A DNA stretch of 33,850 bases from NCBI GenBank assembly GCA_023248495.1, contig JAHFEK010000001.1:1-33850 (forward strand). The letters are read 5' to 3'. Positions 19,195 through 26,815 of the stretch are shown here, one piece after another. Within the stretch, counting starts at the first letter, position 1, and the number at the start of each line of letters is the position of its first letter. Under the pieces are notes generated by a model. The model was not told where the DNA came from and ran no database searches. It worked only from the letters and a program-made list of their open reading frames with translations. This DNA is from Nitrospinales bacterium (GTDB lineage Bacteria; Nitrospinota_A; UBA7883; JACRGQ01). A program made the position numbers and the translations under genes.

Positions 19195-19214
19195 TGGAAA
19201 TCATTTCTATTTAT
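19190..19214. promoter_or_regulatory. 25-bp near-perfect palindrome, likely Fur/Zur-family operator
   Basis: The arms ATAAATGGAAAT (19190-19201) and ATTTCTATTTAT (19203-19214) are inverted around a central C, with 11 of 12 pairs matching. It covers the -10 box, the predicted start point and the first two bases of the start codon, so a bound repressor would block initiation. AT-rich, dyad-symmetric sites of this size are typical of Fur-superfamily regulators, and the gene directly downstream encodes one. Autoregulation is an inference from this arrangement. Confidence 0.7.
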
Positions 19215-19644
19215 GAAAACAACCACCGATTACCTGGCGCTCCTTAAAAACCTCGGGCTGAAAGCCACGCCTAAGAGGTTGGCTTTGCTGGCGGTCTTAG
19301 AAGAAGAGCACCGTTATCTGAGCCCCGAAGAGGTCTGGAGAAAGATCAGGCGCCGATTTAAAAGCCTCGGCCTTCCAACGGTATACCGCAACATGGAAGA
19401 GCTGGAGCGCCACGGCGTCATCTCAAAAGTGCTGCATTCCAACCGGCAGCTCTACTACTACTTCTGCCCCAAAGCGGGGCACCATCACCACTTTGTTTGC
19501 ATGGAGTGCCGTATGGTGGAGGATCTTCCGGTCTGCGCGGTGCGCGAGATGGAAAAAGATATCAAGCGCCGGATTAAGGGAACCGTCACGTCGCATGTCC
19601 TGCAGGTAAACGGTTTTTGCGGCGGCTGTGCGGGGAAGCAGTGA
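19213..19644 (+). CDS. zur: Fur-family metalloregulator, probably Zur
   Basis: A 143-residue protein with an N-terminal winged helix (about 5-80; L-P-T-V-Y-R-N-M-E-E-L at 54-64) and a C-terminal dimerisation/metal domain. The latter has H90-H93 in a GHHHHF motif, C96-x-x-C99 and C136-x-x-C139, expected to hold structural zinc. The Fur family represses transcription when metal is bound. Its stop overlaps the znuC start, and znuB follows, so zinc (Zur) is the most likely signal; manganese or iron cannot be excluded. ATG 19213 fits the family length; the in-frame ATG at 19174 would lie inside the promoter. The operator at 19190-19214 suggests control of its own operon. Confidence 0.85.
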   Translation: MKTTTDYLALLKNLGLKATPKRLALLAVLEEEHRYLSPEEVWRKIRRRFKSLGLPTVYRNMEELERHGVISKVLHSNRQLYYYFCPKAGHHHHFVCMECRMVEDLPVCAVREMEKDIKRRIKGTVTSHVLQVNGFCGGCAGKQ

Positions 19645-20393
19645 TGGACATCCAAAACAGCGCTATCGCCGTGACGGGGCTTACCGTTAGATACAACAAC
19701 CGCGTGGCTCTGGACGATATTACCTTCAGCGTTGCTAAGGGCGCCTATCTGGGGCTTGTGGGTCCGAACGGTAGCGGGAAGAGCACGCTGATAAAAGCGA
19801 TGCTCGGCCTTACGCCGTCCGCCGCCGGAGAGGTGTATTTTTCCGGTCAAAAGCGCGCCGGGTTCGGCGAGTGGCCCCGCATCGGCTATTTGCCGCAGAA
19901 GATTTCACATTTCAATCCGTATTTTCCCGCGACGGTGGGTGAGGTCGTGGCGTTGGGGCTTCTTTCGCGCAAGATGGAGCGCGCGGCCGAAAACGCGGCG
20001 GTGGAGGATGCGCTCGGCCTGCTGGATATTGGCGGTATTAAAGAAAAGTTGATCGGCGAGCTTTCGGGCGGGCAGTTGCAACGGGTGCTGCTGGCCCGCG
20101 CCATCGCCGGCCGTCCCGCCATTCTCCTGCTGGACGAGCCCACCACCGCGCTCGATCCCGAAACGCGGGAACGGTTTTATTCCACTCTCGAATCCATCAA
20201 CCGCGATCTGAAAACAACGGTGGTGCTGGTAACGCACGATATCGGCACCATCGGCAAATACGCATCCCAAATGCTTTACCTCGACAAAAAAGTGGTCTTC
20301 CACGGCGGTTTCAACGATTTCTGCGGATCGGGCGATATGAAGAAGTATTTCGGCGAATACAGCCAGCATGTGATCTGCCACCGGCACGATTGA
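19644..20393 (+). CDS. znuC: Metal (probably zinc) ABC transporter ATP-binding protein
   Basis: A 249-residue ABC ATPase with Walker A GPNGSGKST (40-48), signature LSGGQ (140-144), Walker B LLLDEP (161-166) and switch H198. The L-P-Q-K Q-loop and overall length match ZnuC/MntB-type metal importers. The C-terminus ends in a Cys/His cluster (H-V-I-C-H-R-H-D) that could sense or bind metal. The start overlaps the zur stop (TGATG), and the permease gene begins 5 bp after its own stop. The solute-binding protein ZnuA is not in this window and must be elsewhere. Confidence 0.88.
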   Translation: MDIQNSAIAVTGLTVRYNNRVALDDITFSVAKGAYLGLVGPNGSGKSTLIKAMLGLTPSAAGEVYFSGQKRAGFGEWPRIGYLPQKISHFNPYFPATVGEVVALGLLSRKMERAAENAAVEDALGLLDIGGIKEKLIGELSGGQLQRVLLARAIAGRPAILLLDEPTTALDPETRERFYSTLESINRDLKTTVVLVTHDIGTIGKYASQMLYLDKKVVFHGGFNDFCGSGDMKKYFGEYSQHVICHRHD

Positions 20394-20398
20394 AGGGT

Positions 20399-21208
20399 AT
20401 GGCTGAATTTTTATCGTATGGTTTTGTCTGGCGCGGGCTGGTGGCCGGCTGCTGCGTGGCCGTGATCTGCTCCATGCTGGGGGTGGTGCTGGTGTTGCGC
20501 CGGTTGTCGCTCATCGGCGATGGTCTGGCGCATGTTTCCTTTTTCGGCGTTGCGGTGGGGCTGCTTCTGCGGGCAACGCCGGTGTTCGTGGCGATCCCCG
20601 TGGTGATGGCCAGCTCGCTTGGCATTCTCAAGCTGGCGCAACGGGCGCGGCTTTACGGCGATGCGGCTATCGGCATGGTGTCGGCCGCCGGAGTGGCGGG
20701 GGGGATCATTCTCGCATCGTATGGCGGCGGCTTTAACGTCGATATTTTCAGCTATCTGTTCGGCAACATCCTGGCCATCAGCGCGGGGGAGATGTACCTT
20801 TCGGCCGCATTTTCGGTCGCGGTGGCGGGGATCATGATGTATTACCACCGGTCGTTGCTTTCGGTTTCCTTCGATGAAGAGTTCGCCGCCGTTTCCGGCG
20901 TGAATACCGGTTATATAAATACGTTGCTCGCGTTGCTCACCTCGGTGGCGGTGGTGCTCACCATCAAGATAGCCGGGATGCTCCTCACTTCGGCGCTGGT
21001 GATTATTCCGGCGGTCACCGCCATCCAGCTCGGCCGCGGTTTCCGCGTTACAATGGCGATTGCGGCGTTGCTTGGGATACTTTCGGTGATCGCCGGAATG
21101 GCCTTTTCATTTTATGGCAATATCCCCGGCGGCGCGGCCATCGTGCTGGTGAACATCGTTTTCTTTTTCCTCTCCTTTCCCTTAAAACGGTTCGGCGCCC
21201 AGCTGTAA
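20399..21208 (+). CDS. znuB: Metal (probably zinc) ABC transporter permease
   Basis: A 269-residue integral membrane protein of the ABC-3 (ZnuB/MntC) permease family, with about eight hydrophobic segments. The family's early motif L-V-L-R-R-L-S-L-I-G-D-G-L-A-H-V-S-F-F-G (about 31-50) is clear, as is the later D-E-E-F-A-A-V-S-G-V segment that contacts the ATPase. ATG 20399 is preferred; TTG 20390, overlapping the znuC stop, is possible. It is the last gene of the zur-znuC-znuB unit, and 90 bp containing the pyk promoter follows. Confidence 0.9.
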   Translation: MAEFLSYGFVWRGLVAGCCVAVICSMLGVVLVLRRLSLIGDGLAHVSFFGVAVGLLLRATPVFVAIPVVMASSLGILKLAQRARLYGDAAIGMVSAAGVAGGIILASYGGGFNVDIFSYLFGNILAISAGEMYLSAAFSVAVAGIMMYYHRSLLSVSFDEEFAAVSGVNTGYINTLLALLTSVAVVLTIKIAGMLLTSALVIIPAVTAIQLGRGFRVTMAIAALLGILSVIAGMAFSFYGNIPGGAAIVLVNIVFFFLSFPLKRFGAQL

Positions 21209-21215
21209 CTCCTTT

Positions 21216-21245
21216 TTGCCGGAACGTTGGTTTTTGGGTTACACT
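21216..21245 (+). promoter_or_regulatory. Candidate promoter for pyk
   Basis: TTGCCG (21216-21221), an 18-nt spacer and TACACT (21240-21245), each matching four of six consensus positions. It lies in the 90-bp gap after znuB and would give a leader of about 45 nt. Confidence 0.4.
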
Positions 21246-21298
21246 TAAGCGGGTGACAGTCTCTTTTGCTATGCCTTGAACCCGGGGAGGAATGCGGT

Positions 21299-22729
21299 AT
21301 GAGCGTGTTAAAAAATACAAAAATCGTCGCCACACTGGGACCTTCTTCCGATGGTCCCGCCGCCGTCAAACGGCTGATCGCCGCCGGGGCGAACGTTTTT
21401 CGCATCAATTCTTCACACGCATCTCCGGAGGAGATCCGCCGGCAGATACGCAACGTCCGCAAAGGTTCGGCTAAGGCTGGTTACCATGCCGCCGTGCTGC
21501 TCGATCTGGGCGGCCCCAAAATCCGCGTGGGGGAATTCGACGCCGGAGAAATGATATTGCGTGACCGCAAAGAGGTAAACATGAAAGTTACCCGCGCCAC
21601 AAGCGATGGTTCCTTCATCCCCGTCCAGTATGAAGGATTTTATGACGATGTGGCAAAGGGTAACCGCGTGTTGCTGGATGACGGCAAGATGGCCCTGCAG
21701 GTTATCGATAAAAAAGGGGGCATCGTCCGCGCCACGGTGTTGAACGGGGGCAGTTTAAAAAACAAAAAGGGGATCAATCTGCCGGAGGCTTCCATCAGCG
21801 CCGACCCGGTCACCGCCAAAGATTTACGCGATCTCAAGGTGGGCATGGCGGAAGGGGTGGAGTATGTGGCGCTTTCGTTCGTGCGCGAAGCCGCCGATGT
21901 GTTACGGATTAAAAAGCTGATAGCCCGCGCCGGTTCGCATGCCGAGGTCGTGGCGAAAATCGAGCGGCACGAGGCAGTGCGGAATATCGACGCGATTATC
22001 GAAGTCACCGGCGCGGTGATGGTGGCGCGCGGCGACCTTGGCGTTGAAATGCCGCTGGTGCAGGTGCCCGTGATCCAGCGGGATATAATCCACAAATGCT
22101 GCGCCGCGGGGAAGCCGGTAATTGTCGCGACCCAAATGATGGAATCGATGCTGAACAGCCCTCGGCCCACGCGCGCCGACATTTCGGATGTAAGCGGGGC
22201 GGTGCATTCGTACGCGGACGCGTTGATGCTTTCGGGCGAGACGGCCGTGGGGCGTTATCCCGAAGAGTGCGTGCGGGTGATGGCCGGCGCGGCGATGGAG
22301 ATGGAACGCTATCAGCATGATAAGTCCAGAACCCGCTCCTGGGATATTTCCCGGGAGAATGTTATCGCGGTGAACCATGCCATTGCGCGCACGGCCGTGA
22401 GTTTGGCCGACATCCTGGACGCCGCCGGCATCGTGGTGGTGACCGATAGCGGATACATGGTGAAGCAGATCGCCGTTTTGCACCCCAATACGCCGATTTT
22501 CGCTTTCACGCGTTACGACTATACATTGCGCAAGCTGGCGCTGGTGCGCGGCGCCGTGCCGTTCTTGCAGAAATTCGGCAAGGAGATCGCGCAAAGCCTG
22601 CCCGGTATGCTCGCGCAGCTCAAACGGCGCGGACTGGTGCAGCAGGGCGACAGGGTGGTGCTGGTCTCCGGTATGCGGATGGACGGCCCCACCGCGCCCA
22701 ACATGGTGCGCGTCGAGACCGTTCCCTAG
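21299..22729 (+). CDS. pyk: Pyruvate kinase
   Basis: A 476-residue enzyme that converts phosphoenolpyruvate + ADP to pyruvate + ATP. Visible motifs are T-K-I-V-A-T-L-G-P-S-S (7-17), the catalytic K220-I-E, the metal-site M-V-A-R-G-D-L-G-V-E (241-250) and M-L-S-G-E-T-A-V-G-R-Y-P (310-321). The C-terminal regulatory domain is complete. One small difference is R-I-N-S-S-H (35-40) where R-x-N-F-S-H is usual. The start has a good GGGGAGG 9 nt upstream. It is transcribed alone, ending against the minus-strand cupin gene across 25 bp of imperfectly symmetric T/A-runs (about 22731-22752), possibly a shared terminator. Confidence 0.96.
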   Translation: MSVLKNTKIVATLGPSSDGPAAVKRLIAAGANVFRINSSHASPEEIRRQIRNVRKGSAKAGYHAAVLLDLGGPKIRVGEFDAGEMILRDRKEVNMKVTRATSDGSFIPVQYEGFYDDVAKGNRVLLDDGKMALQVIDKKGGIVRATVLNGGSLKNKKGINLPEASISADPVTAKDLRDLKVGMAEGVEYVALSFVREAADVLRIKKLIARAGSHAEVVAKIERHEAVRNIDAIIEVTGAVMVARGDLGVEMPLVQVPVIQRDIIHKCCAAGKPVIVATQMMESMLNSPRPTRADISDVSGAVHSYADALMLSGETAVGRYPEECVRVMAGAAMEMERYQHDKSRTRSWDISRENVIAVNHAIARTAVSLADILDAAGIVVVTDSGYMVKQIAVLHPNTPIFAFTRYDYTLRKLALVRGAVPFLQKFGKEIAQSLPGMLAQLKRRGLVQQGDRVVLVSGMRMDGPTAPNMVRVETVP

Positions 22730-22754
22730 CGCGTTTTTTTGCGGAAAAAAGCGG

Positions 22755-23054
22755 TCAGCCGGTAAAGTGGACGGCGAAGGCGGTCAGTTCTTCCACCGCT
22801 TGAATGCCGCGGGTTTCACCCTTTTCGATGAAAATCATATCGCCAGCCGATACCGTGACGTCTTTTCCCTCTATCGCCATGGTGGCCTTGCCTTTGACGA
22901 TGTAAAAGACCCCGGTACCGCCCGGGTGAGGAGGGATGAATTGGCCGGGCTGCATGCAAATCAGCGGCACCTTGAGGCCATTCGCGTTGCGGAGTATCTG
23001 CGGTTGGAACATAGGGTTAAACTGAATGCGTTCTGACAGCGTTATTTTTTCCAT
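22755..23054 (-). CDS. Small single-domain cupin
   Basis: A 99-residue cupin with P-G-Q-F-I-P-P-H-P-G-G-T-G-V-F-Y-I-V-x-G (about 35-53) and a second motif A-G-D-M-I-F-I-E-K-G-E-T (about 68-79). Only one of the usual metal-binding histidines is obvious, so metal binding and catalysis are uncertain; it may be a sensor or a small-molecule binding protein. The start at 23054 has a very strong AAGGAGGATT ribosome-binding site. The next upstream gene on the same strand is the HTH regulator at 23181-23567, and a candidate promoter at 23105-23134 lies between them. Its function is unknown. Confidence 0.85.
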   Translation of the reverse strand: MEKITLSERIQFNPMFQPQILRNANGLKVPLICMQPGQFIPPHPGGTGVFYIVKGKATMAIEGKDVTVSAGDMIFIEKGETRGIQAVEELTAFAVHFTG

Positions 23055-23104
23055 TAGGTAATCCTCCTTATAAAGGGTGAGCAATATCTTCAAGGTAAAT
23101 ATAG

Positions 23105-23134
23105 CGTATAACCGAAGGTGGATAGGTATCACAA
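23105..23134 (-). promoter_or_regulatory. Candidate promoter for the cupin gene
   Basis: On the minus strand TTGTGA (23134-23129), an 18-nt spacer and TATACG (23110-23105) give a moderate promoter match about 50 bp upstream of the cupin start. A nearby TATATT (23103-23098) is an alternative -10 without a good -35. Confidence 0.35.
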
Positions 23135-23180
23135 AAGTCATGTCGCATAAAAAATATCGATTGAGCCTTACATGCCGGGG

Positions 23181-23567
23181 TTAGCGGCGTTTGGCTTGCC
23201 GCAATAAGCAGTTCAATAGCAGCTCAACAGCCTCGATATCCCGTTCAGCGGCGGCCAGGTAGATTTTACGCAGCGCCAATGTGGCGCTGACAAGGCGGCG
23301 TTGGCGGGCGCCGGTTTCAGCGCCGGAATCGACAAACCGCAGTTTATCAACTCTTCCTTCCAGTGAGGGTATCTGGCCGGTGAGAAGCCAGTCGATGGAA
23401 CAACCGGTGCCCCTTTGCAATTTTAGCAGGTTTTCATAGGTGGGAATTTTCCCCTTTTGCCAGTAATTCTGGAAAAGCCCTTTTTCAATGCCGCATTTCC
23501 GCGCGAAGGTGTAAGGCCGCTGCATTCCCATGAGCGTCTTGAGCCGATCCTTAAATGTTTCCATCAT
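23181..23567 (-). CDS. CI-like helix-turn-helix regulator (minus strand of the divergent pair)
   Basis: A 128-residue protein with an N-terminal phage-CI-type HTH domain (about 5-65) closing with S-I-D-W-L-L-T-G, a pattern typical of Phage_CI_repr / HTH_3 proteins. A charged C-terminal region with helical character (about 85-128) could allow dimerisation; there is no peptidase-like LexA/CI C-terminal domain, so it is not a RecA-cleavable repressor. GGGAGAA upstream supports the start at 23567. It faces away from the regulator at 23797 across about 230 bp and ends with the same D-W-x-L-T-G motif, so they may be distant paralogues. An AT-rich -10 (TATACT, 23629-23624) sits upstream. Regulation of the adjacent cupin is possible but unproven. 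Confidence 0.75.
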   Translation of the reverse strand: MMETFKDRLKTLMGMQRPYTFARKCGIEKGLFQNYWQKGKIPTYENLLKLQRGTGCSIDWLLTGQIPSLEGRVDKLRFVDSGAETGARQRRLVSATLALRKIYLAAAERDIEAVELLLNCLLRQAKRR

Positions 23568-23726
23568 CGTATTTCTCCCGGATGGTTGGTTTGGCGGACA
23601 TGGTTATGAATGATGGAAAATAAAGTATATAATTTACCCCGTCCCCTGCGGTTGTTCATGGATAGCCGGCGGGGGTGTGCAGGTAGTAATAATAAAACCG
23701 AACGGTGTTCCATGTGGTGGAGTAAA

Positions 23727-23740
23727 ACGCATGCATGCGT
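23727..23740. promoter_or_regulatory. Perfect 14-bp palindrome between divergent regulators, candidate operator
   Basis: ACGCATGCATGCGT (23727-23740) equals its own reverse complement. It overlaps the position expected for the -35 element of the plus-strand regulator (possible -10 TATTTA at 23754-23759). A 14-bp dyad is the size expected of a CI-type dimer operator. Two copies of GCGGGGGTGTG (23669-23679 and 23774-23784) flank it 105 bp apart. Confidence 0.55.
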
Positions 23741-23796
23741 AAAAGTCAAGAAGTATTTAATTGCATGTGCGTAGCGGGGGTGTGGTGCCTGGAGCG

Positions 23797-24159
23797 GTGA
23801 ACTTGGCCGAGGTGGGAAGCCGCCTCAAAAAACTGCGGGGTGACGTTTCGCAGGAAGCCGCGGCCGCCGAGGCGGGCGTATCGCAGGACATGGTTTCCCG
23901 ATGCGAGCGGGGGATGGCGTATCCGCCGCCCAACTACCTTTTTTGGATCGCCGCGCGCGGGTTTGTCACGGTGGATTGGATTTTGACGGGACGCAACCCG
24001 GATCAATATTCAAAGGCGGTGGCGGATGTTCAAAAAAAATATGGCCCTCCCATGGCGCCCGCTGACAGGGGGCTTGTGGAAGCGTACCGCAAAGCGCCTG
24101 TGGAAACCCAACAGGTTATCCGCCTGTTGCTGAAGCTGGAAAAGGCCAAAGGGGATTAA
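23797..24159 (+). CDS. CI-like helix-turn-helix regulator (plus strand of the divergent pair)
   Basis: A product of about 120 residues. The N-terminal HTH (from L-A-E-V-G-S-R-L-K-K-L-R-G) uses the A-A-A-A-E-A-G-V-S-Q-D-M-V-S-R-C-E-R-G recognition region and closes with V-D-W-I-L-T-G. The C-terminal third (about 85-120) is short and helical, with no cleavage or ligand domain. The start is uncertain: GTG 23797 gives the cleanest family start, but its upstream GGAG is very close; GTG 23785 or 23782 and TTG 23761 are in frame. It is paired with the regulator at 23181-23567. No phage structural or integrase genes lie nearby, so these may be relics of a lysogeny switch or a co-opted regulatory pair. 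Confidence 0.75.
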   Translation: MNLAEVGSRLKKLRGDVSQEAAAAEAGVSQDMVSRCERGMAYPPPNYLFWIAARGFVTVDWILTGRNPDQYSKAVADVQKKYGPPMAPADRGLVEAYRKAPVETQQVIRLLLKLEKAKGD

Positions 24160-24284
24160 CCTGCATCCCGCTTTCCGGCGGACATTGCGGGTGTTAACGA
24201 AGCAATCCCATGCTTCATTCAAACATTGAGTTCAAACTGAGGCATTTGCGCATACCGGCATCGCCGTGTTCGGCGCGTTGATGG

Positions 24285-24293
24285 TGGTATAAT
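24285..24293 (+). promoter_or_regulatory. Extended -10 promoter for the sensor kinase operon
   Basis: TGGTATAAT is a full TGn-TATAAT extended -10 (24285-24293) without a good -35. It would start transcription near 24300 and drive the kinase and both response regulators. A hairpin GAAGCA/GCTTC-like sequence lies earlier in the gap, near 24200-24217. Confidence 0.55.
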
Positions 24294-24319
24294 CAAGGGA
24301 CAGGAGGAGTGGAAGGATC

Positions 24320-26353
24320 ATGGAAGGAGCACCTGCGAATGACACCCGGCCCCGGAGGGGCATCCTGCATTCCTACCGCACGAAGCTTATCGCATCTTTT
24401 ACCGCCATCCTCGGCCTTATGCTTACCGTCACGCTTCTCATTCAGCTTTTTGGGATGCCCTATTCCGGTTACCGCGGCATCTATCATCAGATAGAAAATG
24501 AAAACGCGAGAACCCTTTCGCTCGGAGCCGACATGGCGAAAGACCGCCTTGTAAGCTGGTTCGATGAACGCAGGGGAAACGCCACCGTGCTTGCTGAAAA
24601 TCCCGCGATTAAAAATGCGGCCGAAAAACTCAGCCGTTTCATGGGCAGTTCCGGCAAAAAAGGCCCCAATTTGGCCGCGCTTAGGAAGCTTCCCGAATAT
24701 GCCGATCTTGACCAACGGATTCGCCTGTTATTTATGGCCCATCCCGCTTACGAATCTATCCAAATTGTCGATGCCGGCACAAAGAAAATTGTGGCAAGCA
24801 CTGTGCTCAATGGAGAGGGGTTGACCGTACTGTTCGATGCGACCGTAACGGAGCCGGTTGAAACCGGAAAACCTTATATAAATATGCTGCAGGATGCGGA
24901 TAAGAGATATTGGATATATTTTGCCTACCCCATTCGTTCAGCGCGCGACAGGAGGCCGGTCGCCGCCGCGATTTTTAAGATCCATGCCGAAGAAGCTATC
25001 GCTCCAATCCTGGGAATAGCCCGGAGAGTGGGCGAAGGGGCGGAAGTGTTATTTGCTAACAATGATTTGACGATTTTCGCGGCCATGAGCGCCAAGGATG
25101 CGGGTACCAAACCAGTTGCCCAGGCCATTACCACCGCGGCGCCGCAGTTGCCCATCTCGCTAGGCGTCAAAGGCCAAGAGGGGATAAAAAAAGTCATCGA
25201 TTACCGTGGGATAGGCGTGTTGGCGGCCTACCGCCATATTCCCATCAGCGAGCAGGATGCTTGGGGTTTTGTCATAAAGAGAAGGACTGCCGATATTTAT
25301 GCCGAAACAACCCTTCTGGTCAGCTACTTCGTCGCTGTCTATCTTTTTCTGGCGGGCATCTTCCTTTGGGTCGCCGCTGGAATTGCAAAGAATCTGGCCC
25401 ACCCTATCGAGACGTTGGCCCAATTGGCGCGCCGGGCGGGACAAGGCGAGTCCGCCGTCCGCGCCCCCGCATTTTCCGGCGAACCCGGCATCCTGGCCGA
25501 AAACTTCAATGCGATGCTGACGAATATCGAGGAGAACACCCGCCAACTGAAAGAAGAAATCGAGGAACATAAGCTAACCGTGAGCCAATTGCGGGAAGCC
25601 GAGACGCGCGCCCAGGTAATCATGGAGGAGTTACAACATAAATCGGATATGCTGGAACGTTCCAACAAGGAGTTGGAGCAGTTCGCCTACGTCTCATCGC
25701 ATGACCTGCAGGAGCCGCTCCGCACGATCACCAGTTATGTTCAGCTTTTGGATAAACGCTACAAATCGCTTTTGGACGAAAAGGCGGACATGTACATCAA
25801 TTTCGTCACCGATGCGGCGCGCCGGATGCAAACCCTGATCAACGACCTCCTGAATTTTTCGCGCGTCGGTTCGCGCGGCAAACCATTTACCCCGGTGCGC
25901 ACCGAGGATCTGGTCGATAGTCTTATCGCATCGCAGAAAATCCAAAACGCCGATGTCACCATCACCCGCGACAAACTGCCCGATATCGTCGCCGACGAGA
26001 TGCAGATGATGCAGGTATTCCAGAATCTCCTCGTCAACGCCGTCAAATTTCATGGCGCCACGTCCCCGCATATTCATATCGGCACGGCGGAGGATAACAA
26101 AGAATGGACTTTTTGGGTGCGCGATAACGGCATCGGCATCGATCCCAAATATTTCGATAGGATTTTCGTCGTCTTTCAGCGGCTCCACACCCAACGCGAG
26201 TACGCGGGAACGGGCATCGGCCTGGCGCTGGTGAAAAAAGTGGTGGAACGCCACGGCGGCAGGATATGGGTTGAATCGGAGCTTGGCAAGGGCGCTACAT
26301 TCTGGTTTACAATAAGCAAGGGACAGCACAAGCCGGAGGGAGCACTGACATGA
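24320..26353 (+). CDS. Membrane sensor histidine kinase (Cache-like sensor, HAMP, Cph1-type kinase core)
   Basis: The 677-residue protein has two membrane segments (about 24-46 and 332-355) enclosing a roughly 285-residue periplasmic domain of dCache-like size. A HAMP region (about 356-410) and coiled coil (to 445) follow, then HisKA with H461 in Y-V-S-S-H-D-L-Q-E-P-L-R-T, and HATPase with N573, D602-N-G-I-G-I and G-T-G-I-G-L (630-635). The H-D-L-Q-E-P-L-R-T...L core matches kinases of the cyanobacterial phytochrome (Cph1) type, but no GAF/PHY photosensory domain is present. It overlaps the first response regulator by 4 bp (ATGA). The usual partners of this kinase class are Rcp1-like single receivers, which are exactly the next two genes. 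The ligand is unknown. Confidence 0.9.
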   Translation: MEGAPANDTRPRRGILHSYRTKLIASFTAILGLMLTVTLLIQLFGMPYSGYRGIYHQIENENARTLSLGADMAKDRLVSWFDERRGNATVLAENPAIKNAAEKLSRFMGSSGKKGPNLAALRKLPEYADLDQRIRLLFMAHPAYESIQIVDAGTKKIVASTVLNGEGLTVLFDATVTEPVETGKPYINMLQDADKRYWIYFAYPIRSARDRRPVAAAIFKIHAEEAIAPILGIARRVGEGAEVLFANNDLTIFAAMSAKDAGTKPVAQAITTAAPQLPISLGVKGQEGIKKVIDYRGIGVLAAYRHIPISEQDAWGFVIKRRTADIYAETTLLVSYFVAVYLFLAGIFLWVAAGIAKNLAHPIETLAQLARRAGQGESAVRAPAFSGEPGILAENFNAMLTNIEENTRQLKEEIEEHKLTVSQLREAETRAQVIMEELQHKSDMLERSNKELEQFAYVSSHDLQEPLRTITSYVQLLDKRYKSLLDEKADMYINFVTDAARRMQTLINDLLNFSRVGSRGKPFTPVRTEDLVDSLIASQKIQNADVTITRDKLPDIVADEMQMMQVFQNLLVNAVKFHGATSPHIHIGTAEDNKEWTFWVRDNGIGIDPKYFDRIFVVFQRLHTQREYAGTGIGLALVKKVVERHGGRIWVESELGKGATFWFTISKGQHKPEGALT

Positions 26354-26796
26354 AAGCCGATGCCATCGATATCCTATTGGTTGAAGATAATCCCGCCGAC
26401 GCGGAGCACACGCGCATCGTTCTGGAAGACGCAAAGATGATTAACAGTTTTCATGTCGTAAGCGACGGGGTGGAAGCTTTGGATTTTCTGCACCATCGGG
26501 ACGAATTCAGGGGTGCGCCGCGTCCCGACCTGATCCTGCTCGATCTCAACCTGCCCCGCATGGACGGCCGTGAACTGTTGGCCGAGATCAAGGCCACCGA
26601 AGCATTAAAGGATATTCCCGTAGTTATTCTAACCTGGTCATCCGCGCAGGAAGACATCTTGCGCACCTACCACCTTCAAGCGAGCGGCTATCTTACCAAG
26701 CCGGTCGATCTTGATCAGTTCTACCGCACGGTTGCCTCCATTGGTGAATACTGGACCGCCAATGTCAAGCTTCCGCCCAAAACAGGTTCCGGTTAG
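26350..26796 (+). CDS. Rcp1-like single-domain response regulator (copy 1)
   Basis: A 148-residue receiver without an output domain: E12-D13 acidic pocket, phospho-acceptor D65 in [10 protein letters not shown]95 and K117. The V-E-D-N-P-A-D-A opening and the T-K-P-V-D-L-D-Q-F ending are those of Rcp1-type regulators that accept phosphate from phytochrome-class kinases. The residue after T95 is tryptophan (I-L-T-W-S-S), where most relatives have a small residue. It starts in the kinase stop codon. By hand alignment it differs from the second copy at 39 of 144 positions. With no DNA-binding domain, it probably acts by protein contact or feeds a phosphorelay. Confidence 0.9.
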   Translation: MKADAIDILLVEDNPADAEHTRIVLEDAKMINSFHVVSDGVEALDFLHHRDEFRGAPRPDLILLDLNLPRMDGRELLAEIKATEALKDIPVVILTWSSAQEDILRTYHLQASGYLTKPVDLDQFYRTVASIGEYWTANVKLPPKTGSG

Positions 26797-26815
26797 TAGA
26801 GAAAGGGGACGCTGA

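Noticed and set aside
22730-22754. Strong bidirectional terminator between pyk and the cupin
   Set aside because: A T-run and an A-run flank GCGG, but the GC part of the stem does not pair well; mentioned with pyk but not listed separately.
23181-24159. Prophage
   Set aside because: The two CI-like regulators have no integrase, terminase, portal, lysis or tail genes nearby, and the surrounding genes are ordinary chromosomal ones.
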